Positions 42,138 to 50,966 are shown, counted from the stretch's first letter. The stretch: DNA of 64,000 bases from Chloroflexota bacterium (GCA_016213105.1 JACRBN010000026.1:806001-870000); one strand, 5' to 3'. Numbers and translations are program-made. The notes: a model not told the origin generated them from the letters alone.

Positions 42138-43160
42138 ATGTCCCTGACGCGGAATCCCAGAATCAGTTCTCATGAATTTTCCAGGTGCGATGAGCGACGG
42201 GAGATGATCGTTCTTGGAAAAGACCTGAGCCTGACGCAAAAATTGGATACTGTTATAAGGCAGTCCATCTACACTGCTCTTTGGAAGGACGAAGTATTGC
42301 GGGCAACGGACTATGACGAGGTCGATGTCCATGTAAAAAACGGGACCGTCCACCTGAACGGCCACATCCTGAACACGGCCAGCCAGAATCGGATAAAAAA
42401 CGCCATTCAAGCCATACCCGGAGTCCTTAGAATAGCCAATGACCTCGTTTTGGATGACGAGCTGACCCTTGAAGTTTCTGCATTGCTGGGCACTTTGGAG
42501 AAGGCTTGTGGCTGCAATTTTTTTACAGGTGTATCGCATGGGGTGGTTGTATTGAATGGAAAAGTGAACAGCGTGCAGGTGCGCACGAGCGCCGAGCAGT
42601 ATGCTTCCAGTCACCCCAAAGTTCGCGGCGTCATCAATTATCTGTACATCCCCGGGGTCGAGCTTGGCAGGCAGGATCATCGTCTGGTGCAACCGTCCAT
42701 TGGAAAGGAATTTAGCTTCCGCGATGGTATCTCCGGCATTGTGAGGCAGGTTGTGATCAATCCCGACAACCGCCGGGTGGTCGCCATGCTTCTTCAATGC
42801 CATTTTTCCACCCCACAGCCAACTCCAGCTTTGCCGAAGAAGAACGGCGATAAAAAAGCAGAGCAAATGCTGGTTATTCCGGTGAGCGTCATTGGTTATT
42901 TGACAAAAAGATCAGGGTCCCTGACCATTCAGAGCACCGAGTATACAAAATATCAGGTTTTTGACACCGCCCTGTTCACCGCCCCGATCAAGGATTGGGT
43001 CCCGCCCTATCCCTATTGCATCGATGATGTATTGTTTATGGTTGACCCTCCACAGGTGGATGATACCATCGAAGACGCGCCGATCCTGGCTTCCGCTGCC
43101 ATAACGGAAGCGCAGGAGTTGAGTGAGGAACTTCTTGTAAATGACAGCCTGGGCGGATGA
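42138..43160 (+). CDS. BON-domain protein
   Basis: A 340-residue protein. Two BON-like units lie in the first half: IRQSIYTALWKDEVLRATDYD with VHVKNGTVHLNGHILNTASQ, then a second with GVVVLNGKVNSVQVRTSAEQ. The second half (about 185-320) looks like a PRC-barrel-type beta region followed by an acidic tail. BON domains bind phospholipids or associate with envelope structures, often in osmotic stress. No signal peptide is visible, so the location is uncertain. The start is set by GAGGAG before ATG 42138. The next small gene overlaps or nearly abuts. Confidence 0.8.
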   Translation: MSLTRNPRISSHEFSRCDERREMIVLGKDLSLTQKLDTVIRQSIYTALWKDEVLRATDYDEVDVHVKNGTVHLNGHILNTASQNRIKNAIQAIPGVLRIANDLVLDDELTLEVSALLGTLEKACGCNFFTGVSHGVVVLNGKVNSVQVRTSAEQYASSHPKVRGVINYLYIPGVELGRQDHRLVQPSIGKEFSFRDGISGIVRQVVINPDNRRVVAMLLQCHFSTPQPTPALPKKNGDKKAEQMLVIPVSVIGYLTKRSGSLTIQSTEYTKYQVFDTALFTAPIKDWVPPYPYCIDDVLFMVDPPQVDDTIEDAPILASAAITEAQELSEELLVNDSLGG

Positions 43161-43171
43161 GGAAATGCAGC

Positions 43172-43378
43172 ATGCACATCCAAACCACCCGGCGTCACAG
43201 GCAACCATTGCACAAGCGGGACGCAAACCAAACGATTGAACACGCAGGGGATGTTTTGGCAGGAGGGGAGATCGAACTTGACACCATTCTGCGTTGGGAG
43301 GATGACGGCGGTAGAATCATCGAAGACAATGGTTCAGAGATCGATTTGAACTCTTTTCCACTCGTTCAGATGGAGTAG
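43172..43378 (+). CDS. Small hypothetical protein
   Basis: A 68-residue protein with a basic first third (MHIQTTRRHRQPLHKRDANQ) and an acidic remainder. GAGGAAA before ATG 43172 supports this start, although an ATG at 43157 overlapping the BON gene stop is also in frame. No family recognised. It ends 3 bp before the fumarase/aspartase start, so it is probably co-transcribed. Confidence 0.5.
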   Translation: MHIQTTRRHRQPLHKRDANQTIEHAGDVLAGGEIELDTILRWEDDGGRIIEDNGSEIDLNSFPLVQME

Positions 43379-43381
43379 TGC

Positions 43382-44800
43382 ATGACCCTTCCCCACAGGA
43401 TCGAACGGGACTCGCTCGGCGAAGTCCCTGTCCCGGCAGATGCATTGTACGGTGCGCAAACCCGGCGCGCGCTCGAGAACTTCCCCATCTCGGGACTAAA
43501 ACCCCGCCAGGCCTTCATCTGGTCGATGGGCATGATCAAAAGGTCCGCCGCGGAAGTCAACCGGGACCTGGGGCTGCTCGATATGGAAAAGGCCGCTGTC
43601 ATCATCCAGGCCGCGCAGGAAGTGATCGATGGGAGGTGGAACGCGCAGTTTGTCGTCGATCCATTCCAGGCCGGCGCGGGCACCAGTCATCACATGAATG
43701 TCAACGAAGTCATCGCCAATCGCGCCACCCAGCTCCTGGGTGGAAACCTGGGGGAGTACCGTGTCCATCCCAACGATCATGTCAACCTGGCCCAATCCAC
43801 CAACGATACCATCCCGACCGCCATTCGGCTGGGCTGCCTATGGCGATTGGATGAGCTTCTGGGCGCGCTAAACGATCTGACCTCCGCATTGAATATCAAA
43901 GCCGGGGAATTCGATCCTATTGTCAAATCGGGTCGGACGCACTTGCAGGATGCCGTCCCGATACGCCTGGGCCAGGAATTTGGCGCATATGCCAAGGCCG
44001 TCGAGCGGGATACGGAGCGGATCCGCCAGGCAGCCGGGGGCTTGAGGCGGCTGGGGATCGGTGGAACAGCCGCCGGCTCCGGGTTGAATGCCCCCCCTGA
44101 ATATCATCGTCGAATGGTCAAAAAGCTGTCTGAACTCACCGGACTTCCTCTGGTCGAGTCGGACAATTTGTTCGAGTCGATGCAATCGATGGCGGATGCG
44201 GCTGCCTTTTCAGCCTCGCTGCGAACTCTGGCCCTGACCCTCATCCGCATTGCCAATGATTTTCGCCTGCTTTCCTCGGGACCCGCTACGGGGCTGGATG
44301 AGATCCGTTTACCGGCGGTCCAGCCGGGGTCCAGCATCATGCCGGGCAAGGTCAACCCGGTCATGGCGGAGATGCTCGACATGGTCATGTTCCAGGTGAT
44401 CGGCTGCGATGCGACCATCGCGCTGGCGGCCCAGGCTGGACAGCTCGAATTGAACGTGATGATGCCGGTCATCGCCTACAATCTTTTCGAGATGATGCAG
44501 ATCACGATCGGTGCGGTGCGGGTTTTCACGGAACGGGCCGTCCGTGGTATCACTGCAAACCAGGCAAAGGCCGAAGGCTGGCTGGCGCAGAACACGATTG
44601 TGGTCACCGTGCTGAACCCGTTGATTGGTTACAGCCAGGGCGCGGAACTGGTTAAAGAAGCGGCCGCGCGCGGCCTGACGATTCACGCCATCGCGCTGGA
44701 AAAAGCAAAAGACGGCACGCTTAGACACATCGCGGACGGACGGACGGTCAGCATCGAGGAGATTGAAGCCGCATTGGGTGATCTGCGACGATTGACGTAA
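43382..44800 (+). CDS. Class II fumarase/aspartase superfamily lyase
   Basis: A 472-residue lyase with the superfamily signature GSSIMPGKVNPVMAEM (about residues 318-333), the GRTHLQDAVPIRLGQEF segment, NVNEVIANRA and STNDTIPTA. The family eliminates fumarate from malate (FumC) or aspartate (AspA). HLQDAVPIRLGQEFGAYA leans to aspartase but the call is not settled by eye. GTG/ATG choice: ATG 43382 directly after the preceding stop. The C-terminal segment is of full family length, so the enzyme should be active. Element copy 5 begins 29 bp after the stop. Confidence 0.9.
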   Translation: MTLPHRIERDSLGEVPVPADALYGAQTRRALENFPISGLKPRQAFIWSMGMIKRSAAEVNRDLGLLDMEKAAVIIQAAQEVIDGRWNAQFVVDPFQAGAGTSHHMNVNEVIANRATQLLGGNLGEYRVHPNDHVNLAQSTNDTIPTAIRLGCLWRLDELLGALNDLTSALNIKAGEFDPIVKSGRTHLQDAVPIRLGQEFGAYAKAVERDTERIRQAAGGLRRLGIGGTAAGSGLNAPPEYHRRMVKKLSELTGLPLVESDNLFESMQSMADAAAFSASLRTLALTLIRIANDFRLLSSGPATGLDEIRLPAVQPGSSIMPGKVNPVMAEMLDMVMFQVIGCDATIALAAQAGQLELNVMMPVIAYNLFEMMQITIGAVRVFTERAVRGITANQAKAEGWLAQNTIVVTVLNPLIGYSQGAELVKEAAARGLTIHAIALEKAKDGTLRHIADGRTVSIEEIEAALGDLRRLT

Positions 44801-44829
44801 AAAATTAAATTCACATTGCCTTTTCTCAC

Positions 44830-44898
44830 CTCCCCCAAGTGGCGGAGAATAACACTCCCCGGCCGATGGATGCGGTCGGGGTGTGTTCATTGTAGGAT
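44830..44898 (+). repeat. 69-bp composite element, copy 5
   Basis: 5' box CTCCCCCAAGTGGCGGAG starts at 44830. The stem AACACTCCCCGGCCG pairs with CGGTCGGGGTGTGTT with one T-T mismatch, around loop ATGGATG. A -10-like TAGGAT is at 44893-44898; the small membrane protein starts 38 bp further on, behind AAAGGAG. Confidence 0.88.
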
Positions 44899-44936
44899 AA
44901 AGAGAGACCGATTCTTTATAAATTCAAGAAAGGAGT

Positions 44937-45092
44937 ATGACCTTGAAATTCAATAGAAACATGGGTTTCCTGTTGTTGGGTATCTGGCTTGTTTTAACAG
45001 GCCTGTCTGCATTCATCTCGCTCGGAGGTCTTTCGGTCATTCTGGCTCTGCTTGCCATAGCAGCGGGTGTTTTCATCCTGTTAAACCGCTAG
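44937..45092 (+). CDS. Small two-helix membrane protein
   Basis: A 51-residue protein, MTLKFNRN followed by two hydrophobic helices (MGFLLLGIWLVLTGLSAFI and LSVILALLAIAAGVFILLNR) split by SLGG. AAAGGAG lies just upstream of ATG 44937. The pattern is that of small membrane proteins often present in stress clusters. No function can be assigned. The 203 bp that follow contain short inverted repeats (for example GCAATTT/AAATTGC-like near 45118-45139) and no gene that I can support. Confidence 0.75.
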   Translation: MTLKFNRNMGFLLLGIWLVLTGLSAFISLGGLSVILALLAIAAGVFILLNR

Positions 45093-45295
45093 TATCGTTG
45101 CCGGTTGAAGTTGTAGTGCAATTTGCTAAATTGCGCCTGGCAATTTTCCCGGCAGATTTAACTTATTAAGATACAGTGAAATGCCATCTGGCACTTGGAT
45201 GAAAATATCCAAATCGTGTGTGGCCCCACCAGTTTCCATTCGTAAAAATGTTGAAGGCGGTACCACCCTTTTTATTCAATCATTGGAGATAAAAC

Positions 45296-46342
45296 ATGAA
45301 GGCACTCGTCTATCACGGCCCGGGCAAACGCGCCCTCGAAAACATACCCAAGCCCGAAATCAAGGCACCCACAGATGCCATCGTCAGGATTACAAAGACG
45401 ACCATTTGCGGGACTGACCTGCATATCATGAAAGGGGATGTGCCGACTGTGACGGAGGGACGCATCCTGGGACATGAAGGGGTGGGCGTTATCGAACAAC
45501 TGGGCTCGAATGTCTCCAACTTCATCGTCGGCGACCACGTCCTGATCTCGTGCATCAGTTCGTGTGGGAGATGCGTCAACTGCAAGAATGGCATGTACTC
45601 ACACTGCAAGAACGGCGGCGGTTGGATTCTGGGGAATCTGATCGATGGGACCCAGGCCGAGTACGTGCGCACCCCATTTGCGGATAACAGCCTGTACCCG
45701 ATCCCGGACGGGGCCGACGAGGAGGCGCTGGTGATGTTGAGCGACATCCTGCCGACCGGATTCGAATGCGGCGTGCTCAATGGGCAGGTAAAACCCGGCG
45801 ATACGGTGGCAATCATCGGCGCCGGCCCGATCGGGCTGGCAATCCTGCTGACGGCGCAGTTCTATTCGCCGGCGGCCATCATCATGGTCGATAACGACGA
45901 CAACCGTCTGGAGGTCGCCAGGAAATTTGGGGCGACGGTGGTCATCCACAACGACCTCGGCAACGCCGCTGACAAAATCATGGCGCTGACCGACAACCGC
46001 GGCGTGGACGTGGCCATTGAAGCCATTGGAATTCCGGCGAGTTTCGATATTTGCCAGGCCATTGTCACGGCCGGCGGGCATATTGCCAATGTCGGCGTGC
46101 ATGGCAAACCTGTCCAGTTAAACCTGAACACGCTCTGGGCGCAAAACATCACCATTACGACCCGCCTGGTCGATACCACAACGACTCCAATGCTCTTAAA
46201 AACGGTGGTCTCGGGAAAGCTCCAGCCAAAGGAACTGATTACCCACCACTTCACGCTGGATCAGGTGATGCAGGCCTATGACACGTTTGGCGATGCGATG
46301 AAGGAACAGGCGCTCAAGGTAATCATTACCAACCCGGGCTAA
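45296..46342 (+). CDS. Zinc-dependent alcohol dehydrogenase (MDR family)
   Basis: A 348-residue medium-chain dehydrogenase. Catalytic zinc ligands are in CGTDLHI (Cys about residue 39) and GHEGVG (His-Glu), the structural zinc loop has CISSCGRCVNCKNGMYSHC, and the NAD(P) site is IGAGPIGLAILL (about 173). Family members oxidise alcohols or reduce aldehydes; relatives act on ethanol, isopropanol or formaldehyde. GGAG upstream supports ATG 45296. It precedes a lipid kinase gene by 26 bp. Confidence 0.93.
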   Translation: MKALVYHGPGKRALENIPKPEIKAPTDAIVRITKTTICGTDLHIMKGDVPTVTEGRILGHEGVGVIEQLGSNVSNFIVGDHVLISCISSCGRCVNCKNGMYSHCKNGGGWILGNLIDGTQAEYVRTPFADNSLYPIPDGADEEALVMLSDILPTGFECGVLNGQVKPGDTVAIIGAGPIGLAILLTAQFYSPAAIIMVDNDDNRLEVARKFGATVVIHNDLGNAADKIMALTDNRGVDVAIEAIGIPASFDICQAIVTAGGHIANVGVHGKPVQLNLNTLWAQNITITTRLVDTTTTPMLLKTVVSGKLQPKELITHHFTLDQVMQAYDTFGDAMKEQALKVIITNPG

Positions 46343-46368
46343 AAGCCAGGCCAAATGCAAGGAGCACC

Positions 46369-47358
46369 ATGCAGTTGCACCTGCCGCGCAAACTTAAATC
46401 GGTTTTTCACCGCCCATTGCGGGCGAAACTGATCTTTAACGCAGGCTCCGGCCGGCCGGAAGAATCACCCCAACAGCTCGCCAGCATCCTCTCGGAGATG
46501 CAGGATCATCAAATATTGCCTGAAGTTTATATGACACGTCCCGACAGCCGCCTCGATGAGGTTGTTCACGGCGCAATCAAATCGGGCATCAAACTGATTG
46601 TCGTGGCGGGCGGGGATGGGACCATCGACAACGTGGTTGGGGCCATGATCGGGAGCGACGCGACCCTCGGCATCATCCCCACCGGCACGCGCAACAACGT
46701 CGCCTTCAACCTGGGGATCACAGGGAACATACCGAACTGTGTGGAGCTGCTGCGGCATGGCCGGCGGGTGAAGGTCGACGTCGGCCGGGTTCACTACGGC
46801 CATACCCGCCACTGGTTTCTGGAGGGTATGGCATTGGGGCTCATCTCCGATCTGTATCCAATGGCGGACGATTTTCAGCATGGGAATCTGGCACAGATTG
46901 GCGGATTACTTTCGACCCTGGTCTCCGCCATCCCGGCCCACCTGCGGATCGACCTGGATGGTCATCAACTTCTCGACATGACGACGCATATGATCCTGAT
47001 CGCGAATATGTCCTATCTCGGGCCGCACTTTCAGATTTCACCCAAGGTATCCTTCCGGGACGGCCACCTGGACGTGTTTACCTTTTCAGATATGAGCAAA
47101 TTGAATATGGTTTCATACGCCATACTTTCGCGTGGGGGCCTTGTGGAGGATGCCGGCATCCAGCATTTTCGCGCCAAACACGTAACGGTCAGCTCAAAGC
47201 CGCACATGCCCATCCTTGCGGACGGTAACCTGTTGGGGCAGGGCCCGTTTTCCGTCCACGTTCATCCGCGCGTCCTGACGGTCATGGCCGGCACGGAATT
47301 GACGGGACAACCTTCGATGTCCCTGGTGATCGACCCCAAGTTGGCGCCCATTGAATAA
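46369..47358 (+). CDS. Diacylglycerol kinase-family lipid kinase
   Basis: A 329-residue protein of the DagK/YegS/BmrU family, with the nucleotide site VVAGGDGTIDNVVGAMIG (about 80-97), IIPTGTRNNVAFNLGI and the C-terminal beta domain (KPHMPILADGNLLG). Members phosphorylate diacylglycerol or related lipids. It overlaps the PAP2-type phosphatase gene by 8 bp, so a kinase and a lipid phosphatase are translated together, a sensible pair for lipid headgroup recycling. AAGGAG precedes ATG 46369. Confidence 0.92.
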   Translation: MQLHLPRKLKSVFHRPLRAKLIFNAGSGRPEESPQQLASILSEMQDHQILPEVYMTRPDSRLDEVVHGAIKSGIKLIVVAGGDGTIDNVVGAMIGSDATLGIIPTGTRNNVAFNLGITGNIPNCVELLRHGRRVKVDVGRVHYGHTRHWFLEGMALGLISDLYPMADDFQHGNLAQIGGLLSTLVSAIPAHLRIDLDGHQLLDMTTHMILIANMSYLGPHFQISPKVSFRDGHLDVFTFSDMSKLNMVSYAILSRGGLVEDAGIQHFRAKHVTVSSKPHMPILADGNLLGQGPFSVHVHPRVLTVMAGTELTGQPSMSLVIDPKLAPIE

Positions 47359-48121
47359 TCCCATTCCCGCACCGGCTCCACTGCCGGCGGCGCCCCCCCG
47401 CACCTCCTTTTGGTCCGCCCATCGGCGGCGACCCGTTTTCCTGCTGCTCCTGGTGGCGGGACTGGCCGCGTTCCTTGTATGGCTGCCGGGCGGAGCGCGC
47501 GCATCGCTCTGGACGGCGTTAAATGCCCAACGGGAACTGTTCATCCTGCTTTTCCTGTTTGCGCTGGTCACCCTGTCGCTGATCTGGTCGGCTGGTCAAC
47601 GCCTGGATGCCCGGGTGTTCACGCTTTTCAACATGCGCGGCTATCCCGTGTGGCTGGATCGCTTCATGTGGTTTGCAACACAGCTTGGCAACATGCTGAC
47701 CGCATTCATCCTTGCTTTCATTCTTTTTATTTTTAACTATCGCCGTTTGTCAGTTGAGATTGTCTTCGGGACACTCACCCTGTGGCTGCTGGTGGAGACC
47801 ATCAAGGCGCTGGCGGACCGTCAACGCCCATTTCTTGTTCTCGAATCCACGCGAGTCGTGGGCTTGCGGGAGAAAGGCGATTCGTTTCCCAGCGGTCACA
47901 CAACCCAGATATTTTTCCTGACGACCATATTCATTCATCACTTCCAGCCTGGGATGGGCGCATCCGTTGCCTTGTATGCGGTCGCCGCCCTGGTCGGTTT
48001 TACGCGGATCTACGTCGGCGCGCACTACCCGCGGGATGTCATTGCCGGGTTGGTGCTGGGGTCGGTCTGGGGGCTTCTGGCGGCCTTGCTGGAGCCCTAT
48101 TGGACCGTGCTGCGCCTCTGA
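47351..48121 (+). CDS. PAP2-family membrane phosphatase, TTG start
   Basis: A 256-residue membrane protein with five or six helices and the three PAP2 motifs: KALADRQRP, PSGHTTQ and RIYVGAHYPRDV. Family members remove phosphate from phosphatidic acid, undecaprenyl pyrophosphate or similar lipids on the outer face of the membrane. The N-terminus most likely starts at TTG 47351, inside the end of the lipid kinase gene; no ATG is available before the first helix. A Pro/Ala-rich segment precedes the first helix. Element copy 6 begins 6 bp after the stop. Confidence 0.9.
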   Translation: MNNPIPAPAPLPAAPPRTSFWSAHRRRPVFLLLLVAGLAAFLVWLPGGARASLWTALNAQRELFILLFLFALVTLSLIWSAGQRLDARVFTLFNMRGYPVWLDRFMWFATQLGNMLTAFILAFILFIFNYRRLSVEIVFGTLTLWLLVETIKALADRQRPFLVLESTRVVGLREKGDSFPSGHTTQIFFLTTIFIHHFQPGMGASVALYAVAALVGFTRIYVGAHYPRDVIAGLVLGSVWGLLAALLEPYWTVLRL

Positions 48122-48127
48122 TTCAGC

Positions 48128-48196
48128 ATCCCCCAAGTGGCGGAGAATAACACTCCCCGGCCGATGGATGCGGCCGGGGGGTGTTTGTTGTAGGAT
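48128..48196 (+). repeat. 69-bp composite element, copy 6
   Basis: 5' box ATCCCCCAAGTGGCGGAG from 48128, differing from the others only in the first base. The stem AACACTCCCCGGCCG pairs with CGGCCGGGGGGTGTT around loop ATGGATG. A -10-like TAGGAT is at 48191-48196. The next gene starts 102 bp later. Confidence 0.88.
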
Positions 48197-48298
48197 GAAA
48201 TCAGGCCCCACGCAGGCCCATGACCCCATCTCCCGCAAACGCGGGTCAACTCAAACCACCATCGCCAAATTGGCACATCGCTTGAAAGGAAAAATATC

Positions 48299-48457
48299 AT
48301 GTTGTGGACTATCGTAGTAATTTTGTTGATCCTCTGGCTGCTTGGCTTCTTCGGCCGGAACATCAGCCCGAGCTTCCCGCAAACAGGCAGTTGGATTCAC
48401 ACCCTGCTCGTTCTCGCCATCATCCTCATCATCCTGAATGTGTTGGGCGTTATCTAG
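48299..48457 (+). CDS. Lmo0937-type small membrane protein
   Basis: A 52-residue protein beginning MLWTIVVILLILWLLGFF, the hallmark of the lmo0937/DUF5670 family, with a second helix (TLLVLAIILIILNVLGVI). A polar loop of about 15 residues separates the two. The family is common in stress-induced regions. GAAAGGA precedes ATG 48299. Confidence 0.88.
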   Translation: MLWTIVVILLILWLLGFFGRNISPSFPQTGSWIHTLLVLAIILIILNVLGVI

Positions 48458-48518
48458 AGCAGCCCATCCATGGATCATGGCAAAAAAATCTGCTTCCATC
48501 CCAAATCAGGAGACCTTC

Positions 48519-48956
48519 ATGAAGAAGTGCAAGAAAGTAATGACAAGAAATACCCTCTGCTGTCTGCCGGATGACCTGGTAATCAAAGCGGCTGAGTTAA
48601 TGAAGAGCGGGAACGTCGGATCGATACCGGTCGTTGACAACGAACAGACCCAAAATCTGGTCGGTATTGTGACCGATCGCGATCTGGCTTTGAAGGTCAT
48701 TGCCATGGGTCTTGATCCAAACTCCACGATCGTGGATTTGGTCATGACGCGCAAGGTCGTAACCTGCCGGGCGGGAGCCGATTTGAAAAAAGCCCTTGAA
48801 GCAATGACCGAGAACCAATTGCGCCGCATTCCCGTTGTGAACCGCAGTAACAAGCTCCTGGGGATCATCTCCCAGGCGGATGTGGCAACGCGCTCCAATC
48901 ACCCCAGAAAAACTGCCGCAATGGTAAAGGGAATTTCGCGCTCCATCGCGAACTAG
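48519..48956 (+). CDS. CBS-domain pair protein
   Basis: A 145-residue protein of two CBS domains: VMTRNTLCCLPDDLVIKAAE to GIVTDRDLALKV, and LVMTRKVVTCRAGADLKKAL to GIISQADVATRS. CBS pairs bind adenine nucleotides and signal energy state. AGGAGA precedes ATG 48519; upstream in-frame ATGs (48438, 48477) lack a suitable site. The family is frequent in dormancy regulons next to universal stress proteins. It is followed 12 bp later by a lipoprotein gene. Confidence 0.92.
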   Translation: MKKCKKVMTRNTLCCLPDDLVIKAAELMKSGNVGSIPVVDNEQTQNLVGIVTDRDLALKVIAMGLDPNSTIVDLVMTRKVVTCRAGADLKKALEAMTENQLRRIPVVNRSNKLLGIISQADVATRSNHPRKTAAMVKGISRSIAN

Positions 48957-48967
48957 GAAGAGCCTGG

Positions 48968-49915
48968 ATGCGCCCCGATTTTCGCCCCGCTGCTGGTTTG
49001 ATATTGGTTCTGGCCTTGGCCGTGATCATTCTGGCCGCCTGTGCACCGCCCCAAACCCTGTCTGCCCAGGAAATGGCCATGATTGCATCAACACAAACAC
49101 TGATGCCATCCTTCTGTGAAGGATGCGCCCAGGCAACCCTCTCGGCCTTGCAAACCCAGGAGCAGATCAGCGCAGATGCACAGGCGGCTGCGGCTGCAGA
49201 GATCATGCGCGTCAATGCGCAGGAAACCCTGAATGCCGCCAGTTCCACCTTGAGCGCAGCCCAGACCCAGGCGCAAAACAGCGCCAATATCATTGCGGCC
49301 CAGATGGCGGCCACCGCTGAAATCATACGCGCCAACGCACAGGCCACCTTGAATTCAGCGGGGGCAACCCAGAGCGCCGCCCTAACCCAGGACGCGATCC
49401 ACCAGACCCAGGTTGCGGCGCTGGCAACCAGCGACGCACAATCCCTACTGGTTCAACAGAATATGAATGCAATTGCCGCCAATACCCAAACAGCAGTGGC
49501 CAATAATATCGCTACGCAGACCCAGGCTGCCCTTGCCACATCGCAATGGTACGCCGACCAGGATCGTCAGCGTGACGAGCAAAGAGCCATTCCCATCAAC
49601 TTCCTGTGGATGTGGTGTTTTCCAACCTTTCTTGTGGTATTGGCGGCACTGTTCCTGTGGGGAGGCTGGCGCTGGCTAAAGAACCAGCAGGCCAGACAAC
49701 GTCTTCCAGAAATTCCCGTTGGAAGGCTGCCTGCGCCAGTGATTGAAGTCGTCCCCCATCAGCATGATGACGCACTGCCGTATATTGAAAGTGATGTCAT
49801 CGATGACAGCTATCAATCCGCGCAATCCGACGACCAGATCCGCCACTGGCTGGATGAGGTCAAGCGCAAACTGCTGCGCGGCGACAGGAAGGACCAGGAT
49901 GACACAGGTGATTGA
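48968..49915 (+). CDS. Lipoprotein with Ala/Gln-rich helical repeats and a C-terminal membrane anchor
   Basis: A 315-residue protein with a lipoprotein signal (LAAC, Cys about residue 25). Residues about 60-190 form a long helix rich in Ala, Gln, Thr and Asn with an internal repeat: AAEIMRVNAQETLNAASSTL and later TAEIIRANAQATLNSAGATQ. A membrane helix follows at about 215-240, then an acidic cytoplasmic tail. Signal at one end and membrane helix near the other would make a hairpin across the periplasm-side. Not a family I recognise. Its gene overlaps the next by 17 bp, suggesting the pair works together. Confidence 0.7.
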   Translation: MRPDFRPAAGLILVLALAVIILAACAPPQTLSAQEMAMIASTQTLMPSFCEGCAQATLSALQTQEQISADAQAAAAAEIMRVNAQETLNAASSTLSAAQTQAQNSANIIAAQMAATAEIIRANAQATLNSAGATQSAALTQDAIHQTQVAALATSDAQSLLVQQNMNAIAANTQTAVANNIATQTQAALATSQWYADQDRQRDEQRAIPINFLWMWCFPTFLVVLAALFLWGGWRWLKNQQARQRLPEIPVGRLPAPVIEVVPHQHDDALPYIESDVIDDSYQSAQSDDQIRHWLDEVKRKLLRGDRKDQDDTGD

Positions 49916-50555
49916 AGCTCGCCATTTCAACCAAAAGGCCGTGCAGGTCAGAACCCAGGTATCGGCAGTCCTGACAAAATGGGGCTTGCTGCCGCGATTC
50001 AAACGCTGGCGGCTGACGCAGGATCCGGAGACGGGCATGATCGTCTTGTTTGGCGTTCTGAATAATAAATATATTGCCTCACATACCACGATCCCCTTTG
50101 GCGATTACTTCGACCCGCGCCTGCTGCAAGATCTTGAGAATGAATTACAGATGCAGGTGGTGTTCTGCCACAGCGACGGCCTCCGTTATGCCTTTGTTCT
50201 TGACCGCGGCCAGCTTGGAAAATTACCGACACACATTGACTTCCCTTATATCGATAACGGGAAATATCTGGTCAGGGTCGTGTACGGCGATCACCCGCTG
50301 TCCGAGACGGTACCGACGGCGGATCCCGCGCCAGTCGACGATCACACACTGGTTCACGAGGGCGTGGGAGCTTTCCTGAAGGTCTTTGACGACATCAAAC
50401 GCAGAGATGACGCAGCCTCGCTTCTTCCTGCCCAGGGATTGCCCGATATCGTGGTCATAGACGAAGTCGAATTCAAAAGACGGGTGGCAGAGCACGAAGC
50501 CACTCGGCAAAGACACACCCGCATCAGAAAACTGTTCAATGAGCCGCTGGAGTAA
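49899..50555 (+). CDS. Hypothetical protein, partner of the repeat lipoprotein
   Basis: A 218-residue soluble protein with alpha/beta character. The frame is open far upstream, but ATG 49899 lies 17 bp inside the lipoprotein gene and follows AGGA, giving MTQVIEARHFNQKAVQVRTQ. Noticeable parts are MIVLFGVLNNKYIASHTTIP and IDFPYIDNGKYLVRVVYGDH. No known domain recognised; the tight coupling to the membrane-anchored lipoprotein suggests a cytoplasmic binding partner. Confidence 0.65.
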   Translation: MTQVIEARHFNQKAVQVRTQVSAVLTKWGLLPRFKRWRLTQDPETGMIVLFGVLNNKYIASHTTIPFGDYFDPRLLQDLENELQMQVVFCHSDGLRYAFVLDRGQLGKLPTHIDFPYIDNGKYLVRVVYGDHPLSETVPTADPAPVDDHTLVHEGVGAFLKVFDDIKRRDDAASLLPAQGLPDIVVIDEVEFKRRVAEHEATRQRHTRIRKLFNEPLE

Positions 50556-50632
50556 CTTTACGAACCACTTACTGAGCGCACAATTGGCAATATCCAACCT
50601 GCAATTCATGATTGAAAAAAAGGAGCAATGAA

Positions 50633-50812
50633 ATGGGACGCAAAGGCGTAAGTAAACGCAAGACGAAAAAAGCCAAAACGGTTTCCAATAACGCGCACCA
50701 GAGTGGAAATTCACCCGTGCAATCCCTGGTGAAGGACAAGGGTTCACCGCTCGGCACGGGCGGCCTGAATTCCCAGGCTGGATCGAATAACAAGAACAAA
50801 AAAGGAAAATAG
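50633..50812 (+). CDS. Small basic hypothetical protein
   Basis: A 59-residue Lys-rich protein (MGRKGVSKRKTKKAKTVSNN at its start, NKNKKGK at its end) with a low-complexity Gly/Ser/Asn middle. AAGGAGC precedes ATG 50633. It is probably disordered and may bind nucleic acid, which is a guess from composition. Confidence 0.6.
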   Translation: MGRKGVSKRKTKKAKTVSNNAHQSGNSPVQSLVKDKGSPLGTGGLNSQAGSNNKNKKGK

Positions 50813-50837
50813 GGAATAAAGTCACCACGGAGAAAAA

Positions 50838-50966
50838 ATGAAACTGAAGTTGCTCTTTCTTGTTATGGATGTACTTACCTTGATCGCATACCCGATCGTG
50901 TTTGCATACGGCATGCTGTGTCAGGTTACAAAGCCAAGGCAGATTCCCGTCCCGGTACACTATTAG
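50838..50966 (+). CDS. Small membrane peptide
   Basis: A 42-residue frame from ATG 50838 to TAG 50966, with one hydrophobic helix (LKLLFLVMDVLTLIAYPIVF) and a basic end. A CGGAG site sits just upstream. The frame is short, so this is a tentative gene. Confidence 0.45.
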   Translation: MKLKLLFLVMDVLTLIAYPIVFAYGMLCQVTKPRQIPVPVHY

